Of a DNA stretch of 64,000 bases, positions 1 to 10,457 are shown in pieces (positions within the stretch are counted from its first letter, which is position 1; the number at the start of each line of letters is the position of its first letter). The position numbers and the translations under genes were made by a program. Source of the DNA: Bedellia somnulentella (taxonomy: Eukaryota > Arthropoda > Insecta > Lepidoptera > Bedelliidae). Below the pieces are notes generated by a model. That model did not search any database. It was not told the origin of the DNA and was given only the letters and a program-made list of their open reading frames with translations. Location of the stretch: positions 3,658,001-3,722,000 of the forward strand of contig OY755181.1 of assembly GCA_963576735.1 (NCBI GenBank), in the 5' to 3' direction.

Positions 1-98
1 TCTATAATTGACAAATAACTCTATTTGCAAGCCAACAGTATTTTCTATATTCCCTTAATAGCATCAATTCCCAAGACTTGGGTGCGTTCCTATTTAAT

Positions 99-181
99 TA
101 TAAACGACAGACGCCGCACGTCAGAATGTAACATATGACACAGTCGTTGAAACGCCTTTGGAACGCAACCTTCGGTGACGG
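99..181 (+). other. Possible promoter and first exon with splice donor
   Basis: A TATAAA lies at 99-104, a TCAGA initiator-like site at 121, and a strong donor (G|GTAAGT) has its GT at 182. An ATG at 135 opens a frame of 15 codons (begins MTQSLKRLWNATFGD) that runs into the donor. The interval is less AT-rich than its surroundings. TATA-to-initiator spacing is slightly short (about 24 bases), and no partner exon was found. It could be a 5' exon of an unidentified gene or a chance match. Confidence 0.2.
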
Positions 182-579
182 GTAAGTTTATTGCATTTTT
201 TCTCTATTTGGCGCTTCTTTTTGAAGTTTCTGCCGCTGACAGGTGTTTGCATGTCGAAGCAATGTGATTTTCGATTGTGCCTTGTCGGGGAATGTGGGGT
301 ATTTCTATTAGATTTATTTTGTGTATTGATGTAAGCTCTCTTATTGTGTTGATTCGTCGAATTTATTGATTTTATAATGTGTTGGATTAAACAAATCAGT
401 ATTATTTCGATTGTAAAAAATAATATCTTATTTTGTTTTTATTTCAAAAATGCTGATACTCCGATACTCATGGATATGTTTTAAGATTTTTTTAAATTAT
501 CATTTACATATTCTTGGCGTTATCACTACAACAAAAAAACTATTAAATGGTTGTTTCAATGCCATTTCTCATTTAAACA
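182..579. other. Intergenic or intronic, no feature seen
   Basis: AT-rich DNA with no ORF, tandem array or recognisable repeat family. Confidence 0.5.
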
Positions 580-884
580 TATATTCATGGCTATAAATCC
601 CTAAAAAGGGTAGCCATATAGCTGCAGAATTAGAAATTCTTCAGCTACTTTTTAAAGTTGAGGTGGGAAAAGATTATAAGATTTTACTTTATGATATTTA
701 AATATTATGTTTAGTTTTTAATTTTTTTTGTTGACCGCAGAATAGATTGATAGATATTGTTATTTTGTTAATAAATTGTGTATTTTAAAGTGAAACATGA
801 ACGAATTAGGTTTATATCTGTAATGTTTATGTTTTTGTAAATAAATAAATAAAAATAAAGGTTGTTGGTGATGGGTCTAGTTTA
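580..884 (-). repeat. SB element, split and decayed
   Basis: The 3' half of an SB copy (580-690: GGCTATAAATCCC, GGTAGCC, TCAGC) is separated by about 160 AT-rich bases from an internal SB piece (851-884: AAAGGTTGTTGGTGATGGGT). This is either an old copy split by an insertion or one with strong local decay. Confidence 0.6.
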
Positions 885-1336
885 GTTAATGCAATAGCGT
901 TTATATGGGTCAAAATCTCTACCAGTTGAAACTAAGCAAAACTTAAAAAAAAAACTAGAGCCATTGCTTAATTGTAATTGATAATTAACTTCTGCTTGTC
1001 TATGTTTGGGATTTTATTCAGGCATAAGTAAATGCATGTTTGTTAACTATGGCCAGGACTAATTGTATTCAACAACAAATTTACTATTCAACATTAACAT
1101 TGCAAACGACTTAATGAATTATGTAATATTTGCTGGCAAAGAAGCAGCATACAAAACGTCACTAAAAATTATACTATGAAAATAGTGATATCGTATGAAC
1201 GTAACCAACTCCCATTGTATGAGACGTGTGAGAGAGAGTATATCACACGAAAAGTGAAATACACAACAAGTGGGATACACTTTTTTGCGACTAGTCACTC
1301 ATACTTAATATTAACCTTACATCTTAGAGAAATAAT

Positions 1337-1838
1337 AAATTAGACTAAAGCATTACAAAACTAATTTATAATTTAGCATCTATTTTATTTCACTCGCGTT
1401 TGACAGCCATTCTTTTATAATTTGAATGTTTTTGTTCATGAGAATCTCATGTGGGGATTATTCCTAATAAATAAAGAATAAATAAAGAAAAGGAAAATTT
1501 CGACACAAGCGGGAATCGAACCCGCGACCTCGGGTATACGCCCCCGTCAAACACTACTTAAAAGTGTAAAAAGAAACAAAGGATAGAAGAATTTGGCACT
1601 GGCAGCCATTGACACGGTAGCTCAATTATCAAAGCGACGGGGGCGTTTACCCGAGGTCGTGGGTTCGATTCCCGCCTGTGTCGAAATTTTTCTTTTCTTT
1701 TTTTATCCTTTATTTATTAGGAATAATCCCCACATGAGGTTCTCATGAACAAAAACATTCAAATTATAAAAAAATTGGCTGTCAAACGCGAGTGGAATAA
1801 AAAAGATGCTAAATTATAAATTAGTTTTAGTAATGTTT
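1337..1838. mobile_element. SC foldback element with two tRNA-like arms
   Basis: Long inverted repeat with arms of about 200 bp. The outer arms share AAACTAATTTATAATTTAGC and the CACTCGCGTTTGACAGCC block. The inner arms share TTTGAATG, TTTTTGTTCATGAGAA and GGGGATTATTCCTAATAAAT. Each arm ends in tRNA-like sequence: the left carries only the 3' half in antisense (from about 1500), the right carries a full tRNA-like unit (1611-1683). This is the longest member of the SC family here, because the palindrome extends beyond the core seen in other copies. Confidence 0.8.
1611..1683 (+). pseudogene. tRNA-like sequence in SC element, D-arm decayed
   Basis: The acceptor halves GACACGG and CTGTGTC can pair, and the T-arm TGGGTTCGATTCCC retains box B. 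The D-arm reads AATTATCAAAGC and has lost the complementary GAGC. The anticodon loop region reads GGCGTTTA. A decayed relative of the tRNA-like unit at 5336. Confidence 0.7.
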
Positions 1839-2307
1839 TAGGCTAATTTAAGTGTGGTAGAATGTAAAATTTAAAAAAGTTTTGCATAACTAAAAGTAAG
1901 TCGATGCTAATATCTCGTGATAAAATCATAACTGAATACAAAATTAATTCAGGTCATTAAACTTGCCGAAATCTACATCGCAATATTGAGTTACAAGAAC
2001 TCAGACCGGCTTCGCATGTTACCGTCGCTATAAAACTACCTCAGAGAAGCCTTAAAATTTTCTATGTCTTTATTATATGATGATATTGATTAATATCAGT
2101 TATTTTTTGTAATCAATTATTTAAAATGTCTATTAAGCACTATTATTGACTGTCACAAATCGATAAAAACTCTCTATCATAAATATTTTAAATTGGCTCA
2201 GCACACTGATAGATAAATAAAAAAAAAATTCAAAAGAAACATATAAATCTAATCGCTAAGGTTACAAATAAAAACCATCATTATATAAGCAAATACAACG
2301 CACTCGA
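1839..2307. other. Intergenic, no feature seen
   Basis: AT-rich, with no ORF and no match to the repeat families in this window. Confidence 0.5.
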
Positions 2308-2555
2308 ATACATACATACATATACTCACGGCTATAAATCCCTAGATGGGGTAGCCAGAGCTAAGGAATGAAAAAATCCTCAGCCACTTTTGGAAAGTTA
2401 AGTGGGCAAAAGATGGTAAAATAAAGGTTGTTGGTGATGGGTCTCCAACTTCATCGCCCAAAAATCCCTTAAAAGCCCCAATACCGTAAGTCGTTTTTTA
2501 CGTACACCCACCGGAAGAGATGGGGTAGTGCTATTCTAAGCCGACACTACACAGC
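2308..2555 (-). mobile_element. SB element, near full length
   Basis: Reference copy of SB. Read on the minus strand it runs from GCTGTGTAGTGTCGGCTTAG through the ACCCACCGGAAG-complement block, GGGCGATG, GGAGACCCATCACCAACAAC and AAAAGTGGCTGAGG to CTGGCTACCCC, GGGATTTATAGCCGTGAGTA and a (TATG)n tail. There is no ORF. The subfamily typed here ends in GCTGTGTAGTGTCGG at its 5' end; a second subfamily (B2) begins GCCGTGTAGTGCCGG. SB is a short non-autonomous element, probably a SINE, judged from its copy number, direct flanking repeats and simple-repeat tail. Confidence 0.85.
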
Positions 2556-3783
2556 AAATTTTCGAATACTATAACAAATTACCCAGAGAAATTTCAAGTA
2601 TAAACATATTTTTAAGTATAAACATTTCAAGTACAAGCATACATTCCATATCATAAGTAAATGACATCAAGAACTTTTAAGCCTAAAGCCTTTTTTTTCG
2701 GCTTCTCAGCAAATGAACGAATAGCGGCATAGTGTAGGAACATGTACTAGATCTTTCATACGGATCGGCGAAGTCTATCTGGCAAGGCCTTACATTTCCG
2801 GCGAGAAGTTGGATAGCGACCGGAACATGTCAAACAGGGTTGATGGGTACCAAAAGATCTCTAAAAATTCAACTAAACCAAAGTAATTTTCGTATTCAAT
2901 AACTTTAAACACTTTCTATAATATCTGGCTTCAGAATCTATCAGAATGGGTCAACTTAAGTTCTATCAAATTGTTCCATGCCGCAACATTACGGGCCAAA
3001 ATGGCCATAACGATAGCCGACCTCCGATAGGAGATGTCACCCAAAGGAGAAGAAGATAATATCTTAACAGATTATATTTCCTAGTACATAGAAAACATAA
3101 TACCAACAAAGATTTCTACACATAAATCTTAAGGGATTAGCGCTGAAACGGTCTCACTGTAATTTGTCATATTATGTGCTTTACTGTCTCATAATTTCAT
3201 ATTCCTTTGACAGGGAGTTCTTCACAACTTGTGTTTACGTAGCTTTTAAGTAACATTATAAATAAATGATAAGAGCTACTTCCTTTACACTTTGAGGTAG
3301 AAGAGTGTTATGTATTCTACGCTCTGTAGTCGGTTTAGAATAGCATTCATCTATTTCTTGCCTCATTTGTTCTTTTCTCTCTCTTTTCTTTCGGGTTTTA
3401 AATGATTATTTGGCGATGTGGCTAGAAACTTATCACCGATGAAACTTTATTACGATCTTATAATTTACTTAGAAAATTCTTAATCTCATGTTCCAGCTAC
3501 CTTTTATGAGATTTACTACATTAAGTATAAGTAGGTGAGTTAGTTTTAATTTTATTTTCCATTATGCAAGAAGTTTGAAAGAATAATTAGAATAAGAAAA
3601 GTTTTATAGTAGAAGTACTAAAAAGCTATACTTAAAACCTAAAGTAGCTCGCACCTCAGAAAGCACTAAATCCATTTTTAATTACTAACTTTAAAAGTGT
3701 CAAAATAATTCGTTTAAAAAATTACATTGTTTACTTCTCATTAAAACTAAAGTTAATCAAAATGCAATTTCACTATTTTCAAA
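2556..3783. other. Intergenic, possible old LINE remnant near 2690-3060
   Basis: No ORF is present. The stretch ending GCCGACCTCCGATAGGAG followed by a GAAGAAGA run is more GC-rich than its surroundings and looks like the degraded tail of a retroelement, but I cannot align it to anything else in the window. Confidence 0.25.
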
Positions 3784-3903
3784 AGATTGAGGGATGTAAA
3801 CGAAGCTAAAGAGCTTTGCCAGGATCGTACAAAGTGGCGATCGACAATCTCTGCCTACCCTAATGGGAACTAATGGCGTAAGTAAATGTATGTATGTATT
3901 TAG
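3784..3903 (+). repeat. RTE-like LINE, 3' end fragment
   Basis: Matches the last codons and 3' end of the LINE at 31858-33250: the frame reads like DVNEAKELCQDRTKWRSTISAYPNGN, then GGCGTAAGTA and a TATG tail. A 5'-truncated copy of about 120 bp. Confidence 0.8.
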
Positions 3904-3940
3904 ATGTCTAATAGTATGAAAATGTGTGTGTTTTATACAT

Positions 3941-4185
3941 AATACATACATATACTCACGGCTATTAACTCCTAGATGGGGTAGCCAGAGCTAAGGAATG
4001 AGAAATTCCTCAGCCACCTATGGAAAGTTGAGTGGGGAAAAGATGGTAAAATATAGGTTGTTGGTGATGGGTCTCCAACCGCATCGCCCAATAATCCCTT
4101 TAAAGCCCCAATGCCGTTAGTCGTCTCTTACGTCCACCCACCAGAAGAAATGGGGTAGTGCTATTCTAAGCCGACACTACACAGC
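3941..4185 (-). mobile_element. SB element, near full length
   Basis: Complete from the tail (catacatacata, GGCTATTAACTCC) to the 5' end (CCGACACTACACAGC). It lies immediately downstream of the LINE 3' fragment and in opposite orientation, so two TATG-type tails face each other. Confidence 0.85.
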
Positions 4186-5131
4186 TATGTGTGTGTTTTA
4201 TTTTCTAACATTATTATTCACGTCACGTATTTGTTCGTATATCACACCAATTTACAGAGTATTGATGACTGCTAAGTGGTAAAAGATATATTTGGGAATA
4301 ATTGGAGCGGACCTCTATTTTGCCCCGACTTTTGTATTTCGCTTGTGACATCAATCCTCCTAAACGACTGGACCGATCTCTACCAAACTTTGCGTGATGG
4401 TCATAAATATTTAGTATCAGGTCGTAAATATGAGTATTTTTGAAAAAAATATTGACATTTAGGAATTCTCACTCTTAATAGATTTCTATGGGAAACAACT
4501 GTAGACAATACTAGCGCGCGCTCATAGAATTTTTTATTTTTGAAAAATCACTCGCCACTTCTCTCCAATTTGGCATCGCAAATCATTAATGTGTATTGTA
4601 GAGAATGAACACAGGGGATACACTAAGATCAAATAGGGAATGAGCAAAAAAAGATAGGCTTCCCAAGAATGACGACAAAAAAGGAAAATAAAAAAAGTGA
4701 TGAATACAATTAAGCTCATACTTTATTTAAAAATTAGGGATATTTTCACTTTTGTTTTATAAATGCAAGCACTTTTTATCATTATGTATATTTTCATAAT
4801 ATTTCAGCACAGGGTGATGTTTATGTAAAGTTGTTCTTTACCATTAACACCAGGCTTATCTGTGTTGTCAGCCTAACGTGAAATTATTGGAACTAGGTCA
4901 TGCACTAATATTTCCGACCATGTTTGCTGCGCGGCCTTATTGGCTTTATATTAACAATGCATACTATAAACCAAGCTTTTATGATACCATAAGAAGATAT
5001 AAATTCCATAAAACAATTATAGAGATTATAAACTTCCACCTGAATATGTAAAAACGGGCCTTACAAAGGACAAAACAAGCAAGCAATTCTGACGGAAATT
5101 CAAATATACGAGTATATAGATGCATTATAGA
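4186..5131. other. Intergenic, possible repeat remnant at 4300-4520
   Basis: No gene. The segment around 4300-4520 (TTTTGCCCCGACTTTTGT, then CGACTGGACCGATCTCTACC) has the look of a dispersed insect repeat but has no second copy here. Confidence 0.3.
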
Positions 5132-5154
5132 GGCCTAGCGCGAGCGCTATTTTA

Positions 5155-5434
5155 GTAAATTTGAATGTTTTTGTTCATGAAAACCTCATGTAGGGATTAT
5201 TACTTACAAGTAAAACCTAGCTACCTAGCGAGCTACCTTGTCAATGGCTGCCAGTGCGAAATTTTTCTATCCTTTATTTCGTTTTACACTTTTTAAGTAG
5301 TGTTAGGATAGAAGAATTTCGCACTGGCAGCCATTGACACGGTAGCTCAATGGCAGAGCGACGGGGGCGTATACCCGAGGTCGCGGGTTCGATTCCCGCC
5401 TGTGTCGAAATTTTTCTTTCCTTTATTTATTCTT
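5155..5434 (+). mobile_element. SC element with 10-bp target duplication
   Basis: Starts TAAATTTGAATGTTTTTG and ends in TTTATTTATTCTT. It contains an inner hairpin whose arms carry GCTGCCAGTGCGAAATT (left, from 5247) and AATTTCGCACTGGCAGC (right), then a complete tRNA-like unit. There is no poly(A) tail. The duplicated target CGCTATTTTA marks the exact ends, so this unit moved as one piece. It carries no ORF and must depend on proteins supplied elsewhere. Confidence 0.85.
5336..5407 (+). tRNA. tRNA-like sequence, anticodon not assignable
   Basis: A cloverleaf-like unit: acceptor GACACGG with CTGTGTC, D-arm GCTC-AATGGCA-GAGC, T-arm GCGGG-TTCGATT-CCCGC. Boxes A and B of a Pol III promoter are present. 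The anticodon arm is irregular: CGGG pairs with CCCG around an 8-base loop (GGCGTATA) instead of seven, so no anticodon can be read with confidence. It sits inside a mobile SC element, so it is more likely the promoter head of a retroposon than a working tRNA gene. Confidence 0.45.
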
Positions 5435-5556
5435 CGCTATTTTATTTTCACGAAATCTGTTAGAATGAGATGACAGTATACGATACTAAGTAAGTGCGTA
5501 AGAGGTGGCTGTTCTATACCACGCGATATCTAGTTAAAAGATCGCTCGTACTAGCT

Positions 5557-6729
5557 ATGCAGGTTTATTTAAGGGCAGTGGTTGTTGGCGGCATAAAACT
5601 ACTCATAGTAGAATATTAGTAATACGGTAGTTTTCATCACGGCTCCAGCTTGACTTTTATTGTAGCATTCGGTATGCAAAATTTTTTTTTAGTAATTATT
5701 AAATATTTTTATTCGATAGTAAACACGAAAATAAAAGAACGATTTGAATATTTTCCACTTAAAATAGGTAATTCTAAAGTTGTGAATTTTTAAAGATTGT
5801 TCAACTTTTGTACTTAATGACGTCATCGATTGATAAAATCACGTAGCGACATGCAAATGAAGCGAAATGTTTTATAAAAATGTTGCTGATTGCAAAACTT
5901 ATCGCGAATTTGTGATGTCAAATGAAATTATTACGATATTATACTAAACGAACCTATGATTTTCGATATTTTATTAATCAACTGCAAAACCGTATGTCTT
6001 TGAAACAACATTGAAGGTCAAACACTGTTACAGTTTTGACATGACAACGTCTTATAAATTGTTTTACCGGGTGACACTTCAAGAAACTGCGTTACGCTCC
6101 GCTCACGTTATGCGCTCACAATGAGAGCGAGTGAGAGGCACGCGTCCCTTCGACTCGGGCATGGTTAGCCCGCCTAAGAGCGAGAGAGACAGACATAATT
6201 TCATCCTTCTTCCTACTGTACGAATGAATATTCACATTAAAAATTTTTTACAACTCAAAATCGTTGTCACGTAAAACTTTCGCCCGTATACCGACTTAGA
6301 CAGGCAACCAATTTTTTGTTGATAAAATAACAGTCATCTTAGCTTCAATTGATATAATTTCAAGAAAATATTGTTTATAACCATAATATCTCGAAACGGT
6401 TTTGTAATCAGCATCACTTTAATAAAACTTTGCATACCAAATTCATAACTGAATTTTATGTTATCTTGCTTTGTCGGGTTGTTGCCTTAGTCTTTTACGT
6501 CTCCATAATTGATTTATTCAGACATATGAAAATACAAAATCTGAAATGTATTTTTAGAAATAACCAAAAGAAACATTACTTTTTAGCATTTATAATAAAT
6601 CAAATTATAGTGCACAAATACCAAGAGAGAGAGCCCGCACTCGAATAACGCACAAACACAATCAACATGTGTTTCTATTTATAAAATGCTAGTGCAGCAA
6701 CTTTTAAGACAAGTTTAAAAATATTTATG
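5557..6729. other. Intergenic, with a GC-richer patch at 6085-6195
   Basis: Mostly AT-rich with no supportable gene. The patch at 6085-6195 (GCTCCGCTCACGTTATGCGC, then GAGCGAGTGAGAGGCACG) stands out by base composition and has no second copy in the window. Confidence 0.4.
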
Positions 6730-6852
6730 GTACAACTTTATTTTACGATCCTTTTCCCACTCAATTTTCAATAGTGGCTGAGGAATTTCTTATTCTTAGG
6801 CTCTGGCTACCCCTTCTAGGGATACTAAAGCCGTGAGTGTATGTATGTATAT
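6730..6852 (+). repeat. SB element, 3' fragment
   Basis: Truncated copy: TTATTTTACGATCC, CAATAGTGGCTGAGG, CTGGCTACCCCTTCTAGGGA, CCGTGAGTGTATGTATGTA. Confidence 0.75.
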
Positions 6853-7078
6853 GAGTTTGAAAATGATGAACACATACATTGTAAATATACTGATTTAACA
6901 TTATCTATCTTCATCGCATCTCTATTCAAATAAAGCACTTAAGTATTAAGATAGACGAAATAGTCCATACTATTAGTCTACAATGACACATTTTTTAAAA
7001 AAAATGCAGAAACACTTAATATATGTCACATTCCATTATGCAACACGTAAGAATTTTTCATGTCTTGTGTGTAAATAA

Positions 7079-9127
7079 CACTGGCCAACACTATTTTTGG
7101 TGCCGTTGTTTTAAGACCTGATTATGAAAGTAATTTCTTCACTGATTTCAAATATGTAATCAGTTTTTCTGTATCAGCTCTAGTTTTGAAAATATTAAAA
7201 AAAAAAATTTTTCAACGAAAAAACACATTTTTTATTAGTCAGTGTACAAAAAACTCCTCTTAATAGATTTTCTTTCATGTTTATGCATTGGGTTGTCTCT
7301 CATAAGAGCCCAGCAGTAATCAGCCATCATGTGAGTATCCCATCTACCCTGGTATCGATCCTCCATGACTTTGATGTCCTGATGAAACCGCTCTCCTTGT
7401 TCCTCACTTAAGTCACCCAGGTTATGCGGGAAGCAGTCCAAATGGCTGTGTAGGTAATGAACCTTGATGCTCATATTACATCCCAACTTTTGAAAGCAAG
7501 AAAGCATTTGGTTTACAATACTTTCATAATCTTCTGCCTTATGATTACCAAGGAAATTTTTGATCACTTGCACAAATGAGTTCCACGCAGCAAGTTCCGT
7601 TTCATTCATAGATGTTGCGAAGTTATCATCTTTAATTAACTGTCTTATCTGAGGACCGTCAAATATTCCAGCCTTGAGTTTTTCTGTGCTTAAAGCTGGA
7701 AATGCCCTCGTAATGTATTGAAAGCATGAGCCCGATTTGTCTAATGCTTTTACAAATTGTTTCATGAGACCAAGTTTTATGTGTAGAGGAGGTAAAATGA
7801 TCATTTCTCGGGGGACTAAAGGTGTATTTATAACATTTTGCTTTCCAACAGCTAGGCTTTCTCTGATCGGCCAATTTTTTCGTACCCAGTGATTCGGTTT
7901 ATCTCTACTATCCCAAAGACACATAAAACATGGATACTTTGTATATCCACCTTGCTGTCCCAACAGAAAATTAACCATTTTGAGATCGACGCATATAAAC
8001 CATTGGTGGTTATCATATTTAATCTTTTCTAAAAGCAGTGCAATTGCTTCATACTCTTCTTTCATTCGGGTAGAATGAGCAATTGGAACACAAGCGTGTT
8101 TATTACCATTATGAAGCAATACACATTTGAGACTTCTTTTGGAACTGTCTATAAAAAGACGCCACTCAGTTGAGTCGTACTTTTGTAAACCCATTCTTGT
8201 TAATAAACCACCAATATCATTGCAATAAACAAGATTGTTATCTTCAGAAAAATATGGTAGCAAATCGCGTTCTCTTTGACGGTAAAATGTAACTCTTGTG
8301 TTTGGTGAAAGCAAATTCTTCTCTTTTAATCTAGAAGCCAACAATTCAGCACGCTCCTTTGAAAGATCTAGATCCCTTATCAGATCATTAAGCTCACCTT
8401 GTGAAAAAAAACGAGAGGTTCGATTCAACTCGCCATAATCACTGTCGATCTCGGGATTTGCTTGGATTTCGTTATATTGTTCCACTTCGATATCTGGCAG
8501 CGAGTGGTACGTAGGCACAGGGACACTTTCGGAATGAGGTACAGGTCTTTTCGCTGATGGTATATCAGGATATGTCCATTTACTTCTATTCTTTCGATTT
8601 ATGCCGACAATCTTAACCAAACAGAAATAACAGTCGTTGAAGTGATTTTGTTGTTCCCTCCAAATCATCGGTATCCCAAATTTCATACATCTTCTTTTGC
8701 AATTTGTCCATTGTCTCAAATGTTCTCTGCATGTTTTACACACAAAATGGGGCACCCAAGGCTTATCTTGATGCTCAATAGATAGGTTGAAGTATGCGAA
8801 ATATGCATTTTTCACGAACTCTGTTATGGGTTTTCTGTTTTCCTCAAACGTATATTCACCACAAATATAACAAAATGAATTAGGATTGGTCAAACAACAT
8901 CTTGATGAGCTTGCCATTATGCCAAAACAACGAAATTGATGAAAATAAAAGAATTGCGATACTTTGTTGAAGTCAAAGTGACGAAATTTTAAAATTGAGG
9001 GTAGTTATGAAATTAGAGCTGATACAAAAATGGCAGTTGTAGGTTTGTCATCAGAGACACGTTCAAAAACAATATCTAAACAAATTTTTACCGCACCAAA
9101 AAAAAAGTTTTTTTTTGTTGGCCAGTG
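7079..9127 (-). mobile_element. Complete DNA transposon with intact transposase-like ORF
   Basis: The element begins CACTGGCCAACA and ends with its exact reverse complement TGTTGGCCAGTG. It is flanked on both sides by TAA (7076-7078 and 9128-9130), fitting a 3-bp target duplication. A second pair of inverted repeats lies inside: TGTATCAGCTCTA at 7170-7182 and its complement at 9014-9026. Behind the termini both ends also carry GGTGC. The only gene is the 560-codon ORF on the minus strand. CACTG termini with a 3-bp duplication recall EnSpm/CACTA-type elements, but I cannot confirm that affiliation. An unbroken ORF with matching ends means insertion was recent enough for little decay. Confidence 0.85.
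7235..8917 (-). CDS. Transposase-like protein, DDE/RNase H-type inferred, 560 aa
   Basis: A single uninterrupted frame, ATG at 8917, ending in tandem TAA TAA that overlaps an AATAAA. The N-terminus (residues 16-99) has paired cysteines: C16-C19, C60-C63, C73/C77, C96-C99, which look like a zinc-binding DNA-contact domain. Residues 110-165 are Pro/acidic-rich and probably disordered. The core shows D257 in WRLFIDSS, D311 in FICVDLKMVNFLLG followed by KYPCFMC (C330, C333) and His343, then ILPPLHIKLGL (373-383) and EEQGERFHQD (505-514). This order, two strand-end Asp residues, a CxxC/H insertion and a late Glu, fits DDE transposases with a zinc insertion. The catalytic assignment (D257, D311, E505/506/509) is inference. 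The family resembles uncharacterised arthropod and cnidarian proteins I recall, without a firm name. A host-domesticated gene is less likely because terminal repeats and target duplication are intact. Confidence 0.75.
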   Translation of the reverse strand: MASSSRCCLTNPNSFCYICGEYTFEENRKPITEFVKNAYFAYFNLSIEHQDKPWVPHFVCKTCREHLRQWTNCKRRCMKFGIPMIWREQQNHFNDCYFCLVKIVGINRKNRSKWTYPDIPSAKRPVPHSESVPVPTYHSLPDIEVEQYNEIQANPEIDSDYGELNRTSRFFSQGELNDLIRDLDLSKERAELLASRLKEKNLLSPNTRVTFYRQRERDLLPYFSEDNNLVYCNDIGGLLTRMGLQKYDSTEWRLFIDSSKRSLKCVLLHNGNKHACVPIAHSTRMKEEYEAIALLLEKIKYDNHQWFICVDLKMVNFLLGQQGGYTKYPCFMCLWDSRDKPNHWVRKNWPIRESLAVGKQNVINTPLVPREMIILPPLHIKLGLMKQFVKALDKSGSCFQYITRAFPALSTEKLKAGIFDGPQIRQLIKDDNFATSMNETELAAWNSFVQVIKNFLGNHKAEDYESIVNQMLSCFQKLGCNMSIKVHYLHSHLDCFPHNLGDLSEEQGERFHQDIKVMEDRYQGRWDTHMMADYCWALMRDNPMHKHERKSIKRSFLYTD

Positions 9128-9130
9128 TAA

Positions 9131-9880
9131 TATGAGTCTTTAGTCTCGCTAATTTATTCAACGACACCCGCACGCAGAAGTGTATTTTTTGCTTTTCCTA
9201 GTAAAGATTCAAATAACACATTATAGTAACATAAGTCTGTACAATATTCTAAATTACTTAAAGTAACAAAAAGTTTCAGTACATATAAATTATACAAAAC
9301 AGAACTCGCTACTAAAATTCTCGTGGAGTGGGTCACCCGGGCTTAATATTTTTGTTAAAATAAGAATGTGAGGCAGCAACAATGTTATGCAGTATATAGA
9401 AGATTCTTTTAGAGTGTGCCTTCCACTACACTAACTTTTCCACTAATGACTGCAACCGCTCGCGATAAAAATCTAGCGACACATCATTGTCATAGTTTTT
9501 CAAACAAATGCAGAAACATTACATATGAATTTTGACCTTAAAGCAGAGACCAGAAAGTTCAGAATCTGACAGACAGAAACTTAATTTTTTTTCGCTTCAC
9601 AAAATCTACTTTCGTTCCTTTGTTGTGTAGAATGGAGAGCCAGGTATTGTATGAGACTTCTACATTTCGGTTTTCATTGCTTTAAAATACTTTTTTCAAT
9701 ACTGTGTGTTGCTTTACAAAATTGTCTTTTTGAATCACTTGAAACGAAGTGTGCGTGTATGGTTTCACAGACAACGGGTTTTCGATTTCAGTAAGTGTAG
9801 AACAGTTACAACTTTTTTTAAATGAAGGCTTTTTTGTAATATTCGTTCAAGAATATTGTTGAAAACGTTAAGATGATATG
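9131..9880. other. Intergenic, no feature seen
   Basis: No convincing ORF or repeat match. Confidence 0.45.
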
Positions 9881-10072
9881 TGATAGCTCATTGGGTAAAA
9901 CACCACTTATCGTGCAGACGATGAAAGTTCAAATCCTGGGTCGGGCCAACACCAGTTTGTAATTTCTAAAGACATATGTGTGGTCATTTATCAGGTTGTC
10001 CACGGCGAGGGAAAACATCGTAGGAAACCTGATAGGCTTTTTGGTACAAGTATCGGCTCAGATTAACACTAA
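9881..10072 (+). repeat. SA tRNA-SINE, 5' part
   Basis: Box A-like TAGCTCATTGG and box B-like GTTCAAATCC head the copy. The body continues through CATATGTGTGGTCA and GAGGGAAAACATCG and breaks off before the 3' half. A small SB scrap (GGGCGGTGCGGCAGG, CACCAACAATAA) follows at about 10115-10165. Confidence 0.75.
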
Positions 10073-10457
10073 AACAGTACCAGGTGACTTAGTATTTTAG
10101 GACCATTTTAAGTTATTATTGGGCGGTGCGGCAGGATCGACCTATCACCAACAATAATTTTATATTTTCGCACACAATAAAAAAATACTTTGGTTATCCG
10201 GTTTTGGGATTCGTTTCCGTGTGTTTAACTAGTTTGTTAGGTTGTTGTATCAAAAATTATAACATATATAACAGTTAATGTTTCAAATTGCATGCGGACA
10301 AATGTTAAATATCCCATTAAAACTGAGATAGCTTAAATGTTTCCGACATTTATATATGTTTTGCGGAGGCACATTGTTGAGATAACTAGTTCGTGTACCT
10401 GCCAATTTTGAGAGAAGCAAAATGCTAGTCAAACTACTTGCCCCAAACTCAGCTCAA

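Larger units (their letters stand above)
5132..5556 (-). mobile_element. MG MITE-like element, interrupted by SC
   Basis: The outer parts match MG (GCGCGAGCGCTATTTTA on the left; TTAGAATGAGATG, CAGTATACGATACTAAGTAA and the decayed end ATCGCTCGTACTAGC on the right). An SC element occupies 5155-5434 and duplicated CGCTATTTTA (5145-5154 and 5435-5444). MG was therefore here before SC. Confidence 0.85.
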
